Source: Meandrina meandrites
Taxonomy: Eukaryota > Cnidaria > Anthozoa > Scleractinia > Meandrinidae
Assembly: GCA_963693305.1 (NCBI GenBank)
Contig: OY855904.1
Coordinates: 40,389,417-40,453,416, forward strand
Direction of reading: 5' to 3'
DNA: 64,000 bases
The translations under genes and the position numbers were made by a program. Shown piece after piece: positions 50,378 through 62,300 of the stretch. How positions within the stretch are numbered: position 1 is the first letter of the stretch; the number at the start of each line of letters is the position of its first letter. Under the pieces are notes generated by a model. The model ran no database searches. It had not been told where the DNA came from and saw nothing but the letters and a program-made list of their open reading frames with translations.

Positions 50378-53300
50378 AATAAAATAAAATAAATAAATAA
50401 ATAAATAGCCGTTCTTACTTAGTATACCTTCCAATGCAATTAAAATTTTTTGAAGTTGCAAAAGTTTTCTCTTGCATTTCTTCCAAGCAGGAATGCCGAG
50501 CCTTTAACTTCATGAAGCGCATATACAAAACAAGAGGCCCTTTTCTACTTTCAAGCGGTAAAATTCACACATTATCCCTGATATCTGCAGTCCTATAAAA
50601 TCAACTCAAGCAAAAAAAGTGGTAGGGCTATAGCCTTACTAGCCCCTCTCCCTCCGCGCTCCTTACCCACGCCATTGTTGTCCGTCCTTACTGATAATCG
50701 CTCTGACCAAATTCTGCCAGCAAGGCTTTGAATTGATAGTAAGATCACAATGCCACTTGCAGAATTTGTTTAACCTGCTGTTTACTTACCGGTGAAAGAA
50801 TTGGAAGAGCATGAAACATTGCTTGACAGAGACAAACAGTCCTCTTCCAAAAATTCTATGTTTCCTATTATATAACCCTACTTAAATTAAGAATTGAAAC
50901 AACAAAAATATTGAAAAGCTTTTGGTTTATAAGCTGATTGGTCAAATGACATATTTTCGGCAAACTGTTTAGCCGTGTCTTTATCAGATATAAAGACACT
51001 CATTAAACATTAATTTATTTTGCATTTTCTTTATGAATTATTAATGCATTTTTGAATGATTTATCCAATACACATAGACAGAGATTTACAAAGTCTGCCA
51101 GATTTACCGATCATACTCTGTTCCCTGTATAAATCATGATAAAACCTATTTTGCCACTTCAGTGGATTAATGCAGCCATTTGATCAAAGCTAGACCATCA
51201 TTTTTTTGGTTTCCATTAATGTGCACATATCTCTTGCCGTATTTATCATCTTACTAATATTTATCAACTTTCTTGTAGGGAGATACATGTTTATCGAGAC
51301 ATCTTCACCTCGACAGAATGGGGATAACGCCAAACTGGATTTTTCCGTGTCGAGCTCTGATATTGGAAAGCTGTCCTGTCTGAAGTTTTATTATCACATG
51401 TATGGAGCTACAATAAATACTCTGAATGTCTACAGTGGAAATTCAAAAATTTTTACTAGATCAGGAAATCAGGGCAACAAATGGTTGAAAGCAAATATCA
51501 ACCTACATTTGCAAAGCAAGGTATGTTCCATTTATTCATTATGTTTATTAATTTAAATCTAGTTAAAATAAAATAAAAATAAAAAGAGAGGAAGTAGACA
51601 TATCAAAAAGCGTCTATTATCTTATCCTCGTAATAATCTGTTTCTAGACAAATTGCAGTATTTAGTTTACACTCGTTTGTCAAATGCCTTTAGCTAGTAT
51701 GAGTTGGTCCTATGGTTCAAATCCTCGCCTCTGTCGTGGGAGAGACCTTGGTTAAAAAGTAATAATGGTTTCATGTTAAAAAAAAAAAAAAAATGAAATA
51801 GGGGCTTATGTTCCTAAAATTATCTTCGATATCAATTTACAAGACTGGCTGTTTCTAGAAGTTCACTTGGTCATTATCTGGACAGCAACCTTAACAAAAT
51901 GACGAAATGGCAATACCACATATGTCCAGATTTGGGTGACCCAGCCTGTTACCGAGTGCCTTAAATGAGTAATGTAACTGTATTAATCACTCATTATCTT
52001 GGGTTGTATGTTACGGGCAGAAAAGCCAATAAGATATATAATTTGCATAAAGACACAAATGTATTATATTGCCTGCATGTTTTTACTTGCTTTTAGGTTA
52101 CATTCGAAGGGATAAGGGGAACCTCGTTCACAGGCGACATTGCTATTGATGACGTGTCTATTGTCGATGGAATCTGTCGAGGTACATCCGAAGATATACT
52201 TGCTTAGTTAACTTAGCTTCCTATTACAACGTGGAATTTTCCCTTTAATATCTAGTTTACTACTGAATTCAGTTTGTATATTGCGTTATCGGTGCCTTAA
52301 CGGCAATCTTTGTTGAATGATTTAAACGTTTATCAACACTTTCAGCAGTACCCTGTAAGATATAAGAGTACACACATGTCCAATTAGAGACTCTGTCTAG
52401 TGTCATTCATTGCACGCCCAGTTTGGACCTCACATAATGCGAAACTCACACAGAAACATTAACTAGGTAGCAAATAATCTTAGAAGCAATTGGGACACCT
52501 GATAATCATTACCTGCTTCAAAAGAGGCCGAAAATAAGCACCATGATGAATGTTTTATTTTCTCGTTTCTAACAATTCCAGTTAGTTGCGACTTTGACAA
52601 CGGACTTTGTGACGACTGGCAACAGTCTAACTCAGATGTATTTGACTGGACACGTCGCACAGGATCAACACCATCTTACAATACAGGTCCAGATTACGAT
52701 CACACAAGTGGGTCAGGTACGAAAAACATCAACTCCTGCTTTTGATATTTGTTTATTTTGTTTTGGTTTGTTTTTCGATTGTAGACATCCGAATATCTAT
52801 ATCTCAAGTTAACCGTGGGTGACCGGAGAATTTGTGACCCTCGTGTAGATACACTTGATTCTTCTCCAACATTGAGTAAAAAAACTCGTTGCCTTTTCTA
52901 AATAGTTGGTATCATTTCTTATCGTTTGATGTATGGTAACCATGGAAACAAACGATGTCGTTGGAATAGGATCTGATTGGCGGATTCAAAATTTTAAATT
53001 TCGTGTAAATGCAAAAACCACGCAACTGTTACCCAATCGGATAACCCAATCAAATGTTTTGAGTCAAATATTACATACAAATAACGCGCGATATTTGTAC
53101 AGTTGGACGAGGGTTGCCATAAAGAGGACTGTCTTTGTTTTTTGTTTTTTTGTTTTTTTTTCCGTGCATTAAAATTTTATTTAGAAACATAGCTTTCAAT
53201 ATGTTACAATATCTACTTGCAGTCATTACTTACGCTACATTATATTACATTGCCTTTACTCATTGATTTATTTTAGAACATAGTAAGTCTTTTGAAATAT

Positions 53301-56300
53301 ACAATGCAAGTCAGTTAGTCTATAATTGGAATATTATCAGGTTGTGCTACTAATCAATATTTCGTAAATATTTTCCGAGATTAAAGTTTCCTTATTTAAT
53401 TTTTTCGAGATTTCGAGAAGGAGTTAGTCTCTTCCTGTATTGGTTCTAATTAGTAAATATTTTCAAGATTATATCTAACGAGTAATTTGTCAATAAACTC
53501 ATGAACGGAGATGGCTTTGCTATTGGTTTTGTTAGCATATATGTATTGGCGCTTAGCTAAGGTGGTGTAGTTAAGTTTCTTTTTAATACGTGCCCCCCAT
53601 ATGCTAGAAAAGTAGCCAAACAAGACTTTCTCGGCGGTTGGAAAGATCTGACATATGTTTGTTTGGTTAAACCATTGAACAACCCTTTGCACAAAAGTTT
53701 TTGTGAACGGGCATTCAGTGAATGTGTGCTCGATGGAGTCTTTATCTCCACAGTATAGGCATTCGTCGTCAGGCCTGATACCAAATCTGAATAATTCTTT
53801 GTTTGTTACTATGATTCTATGTATGAATTTAAATTGAAACTCTTTGAGCTTGGTGTCTTTGCAGATACTTTTCAATGACTTGAAAATCTTGCTCCAGGTG
53901 TCGCTATTTATAGATAGATTTTGACTCCAGCGCAGAGGGCCCGTGTGGTCATCGTTGTGAGTTTTTACATTAAGCAGTTTGTAGAAGTCTCTTGACCTGG
54001 CCTTGCCTAGATTTATTTGAACAGCTTCGCTAAGGGGAAAGATTTTATCGTTACTGATGATTACTGTCTATGGTTACTGTATCGCCAACCCGGACAAAGA
54101 TAATTTTCACATTCAAATGAAAAAATTACTTGTTATCCCGGGTCAAGAGCATTGTCGTCAACACCTTTTACATAATTAGGAGGGAAACACTCAAGTATGC
54201 TGGAACGGAACGCTGAGGGAAATGCTGAATATTATGGTGATCTAAGGGTTAATTATAAAACAATCAAACCAGACTTTATTTTCGTGTAACTTTGCATTGC
54301 TACGAATTCGTCATGATGGATAGTTTTCTCGAGCTAGAGTAACTTTTAAATTCAATTGAAACGTCCTCGAGCAAACTGCCATGTTCCCTTCAGGTTGTTT
54401 TGAGTATAACTGTGATATATATCAACTTAACCAAAGTGTTGTTGTTTATAGGAAGCTACATGTATATCGAGACATCTAGGCCTCGGCAGTATGGGGATAA
54501 CGCCAAACTGGTTTTTTCCGTGTCTAGCTCTGATATTGGGAAGTTGTCCTGTCTGAAGTTTTATTATCACATGTATGGAGCTACAATAAATACGCTCAAT
54601 GTCTACAATGGACATACCCCAATTTTAACTAAAGGGGGTAATCAAGGCAATGTATGGCTCATAGCCAAATTCACGATGAATTTGCAGAGCAAAGTAAGTT
54701 CAAGTTATTTCATTGTTTTTTTTAATTTACAGCTATATAATTATGACGGTACAAATATTTTAATGTTGCTTAGATGTCGTTTCAATCGTACTTAGATTAC
54801 GTTTGAGGGAGTCAGGGGAGCCTCCTACACTGGTGACATTGCTATTGACGACGCATCCATTATCGAAGGAACCTGCCAAGGTGCATATACATAGCTGTAG
54901 CTGGTTACCTTGGTTTCTGTTTGCAACTTGGACATCGTTTACTTGATTTTCCGCCACAAGTTTATAGAAGCCATCTCAGGTGTCACGAGATAATAAGAAA
55001 GTAACATTATGTATGATGACACAACTAAATCACTGCAATCTTTGTGGAATGATTAAGACGGAATCCGCCAGAACTTCGAGTAGTCATTGGACAAAATTAT
55101 GTACCAAAATTATTTACACCTAATTGCAAGCTTTTGTGTTACTGCTTCAAATATCTTATCAAAAGAAATCTTTTCTAACAACACCGAACATCGAAAACCA
55201 ATTTCGAAGTTCCGCTGAATTCCACTAAATCGCTTAAACGACGTGAGCTTTTGCCTATAGTTTGTGAACTTTGAATTTCACTTTCTCAGGCTCTGATAAG
55301 AAATTGTTGTACCAAAATTATCTACACCTTATTGCAAACTTTTGTGTTACTGCTTCAAATATCTTATCAAAAGAAATCTTTTCTAACAACACCAAACACC
55401 GAAAACAAATTTTGAAATTTCACTGAATTCCACTGAATCGCTTAAAGACGATTTTACAAAATGGCTGCACGTGAGAATTTCCCTATAGCTTGTGAACTTT
55501 GAAATTCATTTTCTAAGACTCTGATAAGAAATTGTTGTTGGTGTTATCAAGGTTAATTATATACTTACATCTTTACCTTTTATTTAGGGTAGAAAACACC
55601 GCAATAGGATTTAAATTATTCTGGTACTCGATTTTTGTCCAACTTAAATAAATATTACTCGACTTCCTGGTGGATTCCGTCTTAAACGTTATCTTACAGA
55701 GAATCCTTATTAAAATAATGCAAACTGTGAGCGACAACCACAGATAACAGTAGTGGGAAGAGTGCAAAAATATACCCGATATAACAGTTTGGTTGAAATT
55801 CAACTTAGTACACACCATTCCTGAACTGTCTAAGGGGCTCGTTCCCCTTATTTATGTTGGAACATTTTAATGTAATTAAAATTACAATTTTTTTGTGAGT
55901 AAGGCTCTTAGAAGCTAGCTTAACTTTGAAAAGGGGAGTGGAGGGGAAGAAATGAATTTCAAACCTTCCCTACACTTTTTGCCTGTGGTCGTAGCTGGTG
56001 TGTGCCGTCTGTGACACTAAATTAAAACATTTTAAAACTGCGAACTGCAAATCGATAAAGTTCCAGCGATCGGGCAAATTTTCAACTCAAACATCAAAAT
56101 TACGGTATTGTTCTTCTTACACATTACACATGTTGCCTGAAATGCGAATTTTGTACCTAATACAAACCCTCTTCTTTTCCTTACCTCGGTCTTATAATGA
56201 AGTTGTTTTTGTACGGAAAGGGCTGAAATCTAAAGGAGTTCACAATTTGTTTTACTTTCAAAACAATCAACAAGGGCCTTAATGCATAACAAACAAGACA

Positions 56301-59300
56301 TTTTGTGAACAGCCCTCTAATTCTTCTTTATCTTTAGAATGTACGGAAAACGTGAATCAATCTTTTGGGAGACTGGATATCAGCCATACGAGTAAATTTG
56401 ACCCATACTGTAACTGGATAGTTGGAAATGCCAGAATACATCAGGCAGTTGCCGTTGTTTCTATCAACCAATTCAACTTCAGTGGCTACGGCAGGTAGAA
56501 GTAAACGTTCCTTTCGTTCCTCTCCCTATCTTGCAATGCTTAATGGTTTAGTTTAGCGAACGTGTTAGCCGTGTCTTATTTGTATAACTTGTCAGGTCAT
56601 GCCGTGTATCTTTTTCTAGGGAATTTCTAGAATGTAATATAAATGATGGATCTTAGATTATGTGTTACCTGCAGAAAGATAGCAAAGACCCGCTGATCAC
56701 CCGAAAATGGCTCATTTATATCGATGTATCGAGTGTACAGAGCTCTTGAGGAAAAAAAAATGGTGTACGTATTTAATGCGGTTGAAAAAGCTAATAATAA
56801 AAAATTATTATTATTATTTTGTTCTTATTTTTCCGCAGTGAATATGTCAAATTTTTTGACGGTAATGGAACCGAGGTTTTTGCTCTACATGGATGGAATT
56901 CCACATCCTTTAACAAAAGTCTCCAGCAAATTTCGTTTGGAGAATCCAAAAATATCACGATGCAAGTCTCCCTGACCAACAGCCGGAGCTATGTTAAAAT
57001 TAATTATGGCACTTTGAAGCACAGTTTGAATTTAGGTAAGAAAAATAATTTTGGAGTGGAAAAGTCTCTGATATCAATTTTGATCACGACAAAGAGATGA
57101 AAATGCCCCCAAAATCAACATAAGAATTATATTAGTAGATTTGAATGATTTAGTCATTCCAACAATAGATTTTTGGTCTGTCCGTTCGTTTGTTTGTTTA
57201 CTTGTTTGTGTATTTGCTTGCATTTTACAATGATTAACGTTTCATGAAAAAACATAAACTGCAGCATCCATCCTGGTTGACTGGAAGGTAACTGTTGTAA
57301 ACAAAACAGCAAAAAGTGTGGCGATGATCTGGAGCAACCCAGGCAATCTTCTCAGCGGTGGAATTCGTTTTTATGTTGCACTTGCCAGAAAAACAAACAG
57401 CAGCAGCGTAGCAACTGGGGAAGTAGTAGCTGGAAATACTACAGCATCTGAAATAACAGGTCTCGATCCATACACGGAGTATGATGTTGGTGTTGTAGCC
57501 GTGGATGGCGATGGGATACCGTTTAAAGCTGCAGATGTCTTAGTCAAGACCGATGAAGGGGGTGAGTAACACTGCAACAATAATGGTTCCTTTGTGAATA
57601 GAGCAATAAGCCTTGTTTTCAATGTGGTTTGTTTTTCAGCTCCTAGCAAGGCGCCAAATGGTGTCCGAGTGACACGTTTTGAGTTTACATCCGACCTTCT
57701 GGTGGAGTGGAACCCTCTTCACCAGGGCTACGCGAATGGAGAACTCTTAGGATACGCAATCTACTACATAGAATACAACCATTATTGGTCGCCACATAAA
57801 AGCATCAATACCAGTAATCAATATCCTACACAATTCACGTTAAAAGGTCTTAAGCCAGCACATAAATACCTCGTCGCAGTAGCCGCTTTTACTTCCAAGG
57901 GAGTAGGGCCATTTTCTGACTACCACAACGCTACCACAGGTACGTTTTGGATTTTTTTTTTTTTATTTTGTTTAGTACTCTCATAGTGCCTCTCTCCACC
58001 CAGGTGAATAAATGGGTACCGGCGAATTTACTGCTGGGGTTAACCCTGCGATGGACTAGCATCATCCCATCCAGGGGGGGGGGGGGGGGGGGGGGAGGGG
58101 GGTAGCAATACTCCTAGTCGATTCATGCTTTGGAAACCGGGATAAGCTCCGGCCTGATGGGCCACTAGGCTCGTATACAGACTTTACTAGGGAGTCTCGA
58201 GTCTAGTTCTGACCTCTCTACCAAAAGCTTAGTGTTGTAAGGGGAACATAATATAATTGGCGTAGGCCACCTCTGCCAATCAGTTATATACTTATTTCCA
58301 GCTGCAGTATGTATATGTTCTCCTTCAGAAATGCAGATGTAGGAGGTTTTCACATAAGGTACCTTGTATAGCTTTCAAGGAAGTTCTTAAGAAATTACTT
58401 TAAGTTTTAGCAAGTAATGAAGAGCGAAGACGGATAGACAAATTGTTTCATATTTACCATATCTGTACCCGATTTGTTATCTGTTATTTTGAGATACAAA
58501 TGCTCTTAGGATTCGCCCCGAACAGAGTTATATATTCTCTGAATTAAATCAAAAATAATAATAATAAAACTTTTAAAGAAAAAAAAACAACATTTCAATT
58601 GTGTTGAACTGTTTCCTTCTCCATTTTCTAGGCTGTTCCATCACTTTAAATGAGACCTTTGGGGAAATAGATGTAACGACTACCAGTTATTATGATCTTC
58701 GATGTAAATGGGAAATTCAAAGTGCCAGTATTAATGAAACCGTACTCTTCATCTCTGTACAAGAATTAAATCTTTACTATTGCAGGTACAGTAAAAATAG
58801 TTTACTTATACCTTTCTAAAACGACAGAGTCCGTATGACTAATCTGAGTTGGAAAAGACATCCCTCTACCACTTCCAGTAGTGTCACTTTTGTTGACGAT
58901 CGAAAATAAAAAGTATTATGTATTTAAAAATAACGAGAATGAGGTTGTACGTACTGATACACTATATTTACAATCTAAAAGATTGTTTTCAACACTCTAC
59001 AAGAAAATAATATATGCTTTAGGTCGAAATAATGTAAATTGGAAAAAAGGCCCTGCCAAAGTCTTCACTTTCAGTGAATCTACAATTGTGATAAACAATT
59101 TGTACGTACATCTAGGATTAAAAATAGAAGAGTAACCAGGGTTCATGATAATTAAGAAATAAAACGTTCTCTGGTTAAAAATTTGGTAAAAAATTTGAGC
59201 TTTCGGCTGCCAAACTACAGCCTTTAACGAATGATAAGAAATGGCGCGAATGAATAATTATATAGGCTAAAATGTGTGAAAAATTACAGAATAAAAATAC

Positions 59301-62300
59301 ATAATAAGGTGACAATAAAAAGAATTCGATGAATAAAGAAAAACTATTTTAAAAGAATGGAATATTGTCGGGGTAATGACCTAGCGTTATTGTCCGCCTC
59401 GGTTGTCATGGCAGTGTGCCATGACTCGAGAGTTTTTCTCACACGATAGTTTCCTTTGTCGATGACTTTTGCATTTTCAAAATCAATTTGATGGTCGTTC
59501 ATCCATGCATGATTTGCGACGTTCGATCCTTTATTACAATATTTTACATTTCTGATGTGTTCTTTTCTTCGCGTGTTTAGACATCTGCCGGTTTCTCCAA
59601 TGTAGCTCCAATTGCAGTCGTTGCAGGGAATCTTGTAAACCACGTTTGTTTGAAGGTGGCTGGGTGGCCTGAATTTTGGCGAAGGGAATTCCTGATGTAG
59701 GGTTCTGTGGGGTCTGGTGACAACTCGGATTCCATTATTTCGAAGTAGTCTTTGAAGTGGCTCAGTAATGCCATTGATGTAAGGTAAACAAGCCAAGTCA
59801 AAACTTGTTTCTGATGGCTCAACCCACTTGAAAAACATACCAACCAACTCTTCTGGCGAGGGAATTGTCTCCGTTGCGCGTTTTTTCTTAAGGATGTTGG
59901 AGATGATCGATTGGGGGTAACCATTCGTTTTTAGAGCATCGGAGACATGTTTGACTTCTTTCGATTTTTCATCTGCGGTGCTTGGAAGGTTGCACGCACG
60001 GTTTAGAAGAGTGGAAGCTGTACTGATTTTGTGTTTCTTCTCATGGTGCGAGTTAAAGTCTAAATACCGGTCTGTGTGTGTTGGTTTCCTATACACTTCG
60101 ATGGTGATTTTTCCATTGTTCCTGCTGACGAGGGTGTCCAGGAAGGCGATTTGGCCATTGCTTTCAGTTTCGATCGTAAAGGAGATCTTAGGGTCGATGG
60201 AATTCAAAGTGTCGTGGAAGGCTGAAATAGCGTCCCTTTTGATGATGACAAAGCTGTCGTCCACGTATCTTTTCCAAACATTCGGTGGTACCGTGGAATT
60301 AATTAGAGCTGAATCTTCAATTACCTACATGCACAGATTAGCTACAACAGGGCTAACTGGGCTACCCATGGCACAACCGTGGATTTGCTTGTAAGTAGAA
60401 TCGTTGTAGACAAAGTAGTTGTTTGAAAGAACAAATTCAAACAGGGAAATGACATCATCGGTAGCGAGATTTGTTCTGGAGGCTAACGAAGTGTCGTTAT
60501 TGAGTTTGTCGCGGATGTAAGTGCAAGCTTTCTGGACGGGGATTGCTGTAAAAAGGGAGACAACATCAAACGAGAGCATAACTTCATCATCAGAAATTTC
60601 CCTGTGAGCTACTTCATTGGCAAAGTTCGAAGAGTTGAGGACGGAGTGGCCATTACTGTTGTGAATGGGCGAAAGAATATCAGTGAGAAATTTAGAAGTA
60701 TTTCAAAGGTTGAAAGGGAATTAAACAACAGGCTTCTTGATCTCAAGAAACAAAACAAGATCAATGATTCAACCTACCGCAAATTGCGTTCAACCGATGC
60801 AGCTCCTCCTGCAATCCGTGGCTCGATTAAACATCATAAAACTGGCTACCCCCTTAGTCCAATCGTTTCCTGCATCGGCTCTGCCCTCTACAATACTTCT
60901 AAATTTCTCACTGATATTCTTTCGCCCATTCACAACAGTAATGGCCACTCCGTCCTCAACTCTTCGAACTTTGCCAATGAAGTAGCTCACAGGGAAATTT
61001 CTGATGATGAAGTTATGCTCTCGTTTGATGTTGTCTCCCTTTTTACAGCAATCCCCGTCCAGAAAGCTTGCACTTACATCCGCGACAAACTCAATAACGA
61101 CACTTCGTTAGCCTCCAGAACAAATCTCGCTACCGATGATGTCATTTCCCTGTTAGAATTTGTTCTTTCAAACAACTACTTTGTCTACAACGATTCTACT
61201 TACAAGCAAATCCACGGTTGTGCCATGGGTAGCCCAGTTAGCCCTGTTGTAGCTAATCTGTGCATGTAGGTAATTGAAGATTCAGCTCTAATTAATTCCA
61301 CGGTACCACCGAAAGTTTGGAAAAGATACGTGGACGACAGCTTTGTCATCATCAAAAGGGACGCTATTTCAGCCTTCCACGACACTTTGAATTTCATCGA
61401 CCCTAAGATCTCCTTTACGATCGAAACTGAAAGCAATGGCCAAATCGCCTTCCTGGACACCCTCGTCAGCAGGAACAATGGAAAAATCACCATCGAAGTG
61501 TATAGGAAACCAACACACACAGACCGGTATTTAGACTTTAACTCGCACCATGAGAAGAAACACAAAATCAGTACAGCTTCCACTCTTCTAAACCGTGCGT
61601 GCAACCTTCCAAGCACCGCAGATGAAAAATCGAAAGAAGTCAAACATGTCTCCGATGCTCTAAAAACGAATGGTTACCCCCAATCGATCATCTCCAACAT
61701 CCTTAAGAAAAAACGCGCAACGGAGACAATTCCCTCGCCAGAAGAGTTGGTTGGTATGTTTTTCAAGTGGGTTGAGCCATCAGAAACAAGTTTTGACTTG
61801 GCTTGTTTACCTTACATCAATGGCATTACTGAGCCACTTCAAAGACTACTTCGAAATAATGGAATCCGAGTTGTCACCAGACCCCACAGAACCCTACATC
61901 AGGAATTCCCTTCGCCAAAATTCAGGCCACCCAGCCACCTTCAAACAAACGTGGTTTACAAGATTCCCTGCAACGACTGCAATTGGAGCTACATTGGAGA
62001 AACCGGCAGATGTCTAAACACGCGAAGAAAAGAACACATCAGAAATGTAAAATATTGTAATAAAGGATCGAACGTCGCAAATCATGCATGGATGAACGAC
62101 CATCAAATTGATTTTGAAAATGCAAAAGTCATCGACAAAGGAAACTATCGTGTGAGAAAAACTCTCGAGTCATGGCACACTGCCATGACAACCGAGGCGG
62201 ACAATAACGCTAGGTCATTACCCCAACAATATTCCATTCTTTTAAAATAGTTTTTCTTTATTCATCGAATTCTTTTTATTGTCACCTTATTATGTATTTT

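Noticed and set aside
60604..60703. N-terminal [19 protein letters not shown] segment as the start of the plus-strand RT
   Set aside because: It is the antisense of the minus arm (reverse complement of about 60893-60990), so not a true part of the element's protein.
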